Program-made: the position numbers and the translations under genes | Notes under the pieces: model-generated | What the model was told of the DNA's origin: nothing | The model's input: only the letters and a program-made list of their open reading frames with translations | Database searches by the model: none | Shown here: in pieces, positions 6,646-8,108 of the stretch | How positions within the stretch are numbered: position 1 is the stretch's first letter | How the letters are laid out: each line of letters starts with the position of its first letter | From: Planctomycetaceae bacterium | GTDB taxonomy: Bacteria; Planctomycetota; Planctomycetia; Planctomycetales; Planctomycetaceae | Length of the DNA stretch: 8,108 bases | Direction of reading: 5' to 3' | Assembly (NCBI GenBank): GCA_029259875.1 | Contig: JAJDEK010000489.1 | Location: 1 to 8,108, forward strand

Positions 6646-8108
6646 GTGAATAACATAACGAGAATCCTGTATTATGCCTGGCCTTTCCGTCGACGTTTGG
6701 TCGTGTCTTTCTTTTTTGCACTTCTAGTTGCCCTATTTTGGGGGGCCAATCTCTCTGCTACTTTTCTTGTTGTGAAAGTCTTGCTACAAGGCGAAAGCCT
6801 GAGTGGGTATGTGCAGAAAGAAGTAATCGAAACCGAAGGGCTTATACAGCAAAAACAAAATAAACTTAAAGATCTTTCACATGAAATTCAGTCACAACAA
6901 ACTGGGGATCAGACAAGTTCAACGACAGGCCAGCTCACTCAAACAGATCTGGCAACAGTGCCAGTGAATCTACTCAGCGAACAATCGCGTCAACAAAGAA
7001 AACTGAGTAACGCCTCACGCTATTTAGTAGTCCTCAAATGGATTCAATCCACGATTCTTACGCGTGTCCCTGATGACCAGTTTGATACGTTCGTATTGAT
7101 TCTAGGGCTCTTGTTGCTGACGACTCTGATAAAAGGCATCTGTATATTCACACAAGATGTACTAGTCGGAGGTGTTGTCGAATTAGTCACAATGGCGATC
7201 CGAAAAGAGTGCTTCCGTAAAGTGCTTGCTTTGGACTATCAAAGTATTTCTGACGAGGGAACAGCCTCGCTCATGTCACGTTTCACATTTGATATGCAGC
7301 AGCTTTCTCAAGGTCTGACTTTAATGGGTGGGAAAATTATTCGAGAACCCCTCAAAGCACTTGCCTGCATCATTTTTGCGTTTATGGTTAACTGGAGGCT
7401 GACATTACTTTCATTTGTCTTCGCCCCTCTGATAGCGATTGTATTCTACAAAATTGGAAAAACCTTAAAACATGCCAGCCAGAAAATGATGGAAAGCATG
7501 TCGCGCATCTACAAAACACTTGAAGAATCGTTCGAAAGTTCAAAAGTCATCATTGCCTTTAACGGTGCCCGGAAACATCGCAATCGTTTCCACCATGATA
7601 ATAAAGAGTTTTTCAAGAAAGCATTAAGTATTGTCCGCATCGACTCTTTAACGAGCCCGACAACAGAAATGCTGGGATTGATGACAATTTTTATTGCACT
7701 AATCCCTGGTTCCTACCTTGTCTTACGTGGGAAAACAGAAATCTGGGGAATTCAATTGGCTTCTGCCCCCATGGATATTGCCACTCTTGCCATGATGTAC
7801 GCTCTACTAGCGGGAATTTCTGATCCTGCGCGAAAAATGTCATCGGTCTACTCAAAACTTAAAAAAACGATGGCTGCTGCGGAACGAATTTTCTCGGTTA
7901 TTGATCGCGAAACGCTGGTCAAGGAAGCTGAGGAACCTCAACGTTTTCCCAAGAAACTGGAATCTGTCCATTTCAATAAAATCGACTTCACCTATGCACA
8001 ACGAAAAGAATCGACCAGAAATAATGATCCAATTCTCGATGGCGTAAACCTGGAGATTTCCGCTGGAGAAGTCGTACTGGTAGTGGGCGAAAACGGTTCT
8101 GGAAAATC
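6646..8108 (+). CDS. MsbA-like ABC exporter, fused TM and ATPase domains (3' partial)
   Basis: The reading frame stays open from GTG 6646 to the window edge: 487 complete codons plus two bases. It encodes a type IV half-transporter in the inner membrane. TM1 (about 17-46) is followed by an unusually long loop of about 100 residues (47-146) with a Gln/Glu/Lys-rich, coiled-coil-like part (58-86) and a polar Gln/Ser/Thr stretch. TM2 to TM6 follow (about 147-170, 180-200, 235-275 for the central pair, 340-360 and 375-395, by eye), with the family-typical ESFESSKVIIAFNG segment at 294-307. The ATPase domain begins near 440 and reaches the Walker A motif GENGSGK (481-487), where the window ends. 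The signature, Walker B and H-loop are therefore outside. MsbA-type exporters move lipids, lipid A or drugs; the substrate here is unknown. GTG is chosen because an in-frame stop lies at 6616-6618 and the N-terminus YYAWPFRRRL fits the family; the ribosome site is weak. Confidence 0.9.
   Translation, partial: MNNITRILYYAWPFRRRLVVSFFFALLVALFWGANLSATFLVVKVLLQGESLSGYVQKEVIETEGLIQQKQNKLKDLSHEIQSQQTGDQTSSTTGQLTQTDLATVPVNLLSEQSRQQRKLSNASRYLVVLKWIQSTILTRVPDDQFDTFVLILGLLLLTTLIKGICIFTQDVLVGGVVELVTMAIRKECFRKVLALDYQSISDEGTASLMSRFTFDMQQLSQGLTLMGGKIIREPLKALACIIFAFMVNWRLTLLSFVFAPLIAIVFYKIGKTLKHASQKMMESMSRIYKTLEESFESSKVIIAFNGARKHRNRFHHDNKEFFKKALSIVRIDSLTSPTTEMLGLMTIFIALIPGSYLVLRGKTEIWGIQLASAPMDIATLAMMYALLAGISDPARKMSSVYSKLKKTMAAAERIFSVIDRETLVKEAEEPQRFPKKLESVHFNKIDFTYAQRKESTRNNDPILDGVNLEISAGEVVLVVGENGSGK

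Noticed and set aside
6615..6653. Twelve-codon ATG ORF overlapping the GTG start of the ABC gene, as a possible regulatory upstream ORF
   Set aside because: No Shine-Dalgarno precedes it and the peptide shows no feature; an ORF this short is expected by chance.
6506..6721. 71-codon minus-strand ORF at the start of the ABC gene
   Set aside because: It overlaps the well-supported ABC coding frame and the promoter region, and its translation resembles no protein I know.
1..8108. Defence system, mobile element, CRISPR array, tRNA or rRNA
   Set aside because: No repeated spacers, transposase or nuclease motifs, cloverleaf or ribosomal RNA sequence was seen; all long frames are explained by metabolic or transport genes.

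Overview
The window reads like a free-living Gram-negative-type bacterium with moderate GC. The protein style points to the Planctomycetota (Gimesia-like). This is inferred from remembered family resemblance: a secreted SMP-30 lactonase ending in TARTSLYRI, a short lipoate ligase with a GGGTVLLGPGC motif, and an MsbA-like ABC protein with a coiled-coil loop after TM1. No database was searched. No RNA gene, insertion sequence, phage gene, CRISPR array or obvious island was seen.

Layout. (1) 125-1069 (+): an exported SMP-30/gluconolactonase-like beta-propeller, closed by a strong intrinsic terminator at 1136-1183. (2) 1393-4762 (+): a three-gene lipoyl cassette. It holds odhB (E2 of 2-oxoglutarate dehydrogenase), lpdA (E3, dihydrolipoamide dehydrogenase) and a short lipoate-protein ligase family protein that starts one base after the lpdA stop. 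(3) 4797-6245 (-): a 12-TM MATE-family efflux transporter, convergent with the cassette. (4) A 400-bp divergent intergenic region. (5) From 6646 to the window edge (+): an ABC exporter with fused membrane and ATPase parts, cut off inside its Walker A motif.

How the genes work together. OdhB carries one lipoyl domain, whose lysine (K43) must be lipoylated. LpdA reoxidises the dihydrolipoyl arm using FAD and NAD+. The ligase-family protein is a natural candidate for attaching the lipoyl (or octanoyl) group. The cassette thus encodes E2, E3 and probably the modification enzyme, but the E1 gene (sucA/odhA) is not next to it. The lactonase, the MATE pump and the ABC exporter have no visible functional link to it.

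The most noteworthy small-scale signals are a perfect 7-bp inverted repeat that buries the lpdA Shine-Dalgarno, and a one-base junction between lpdA and the ligase gene with no ribosome binding site of its own. Overall this is mostly a well-understood housekeeping and transport region. I did not find a convincing undescribed system.
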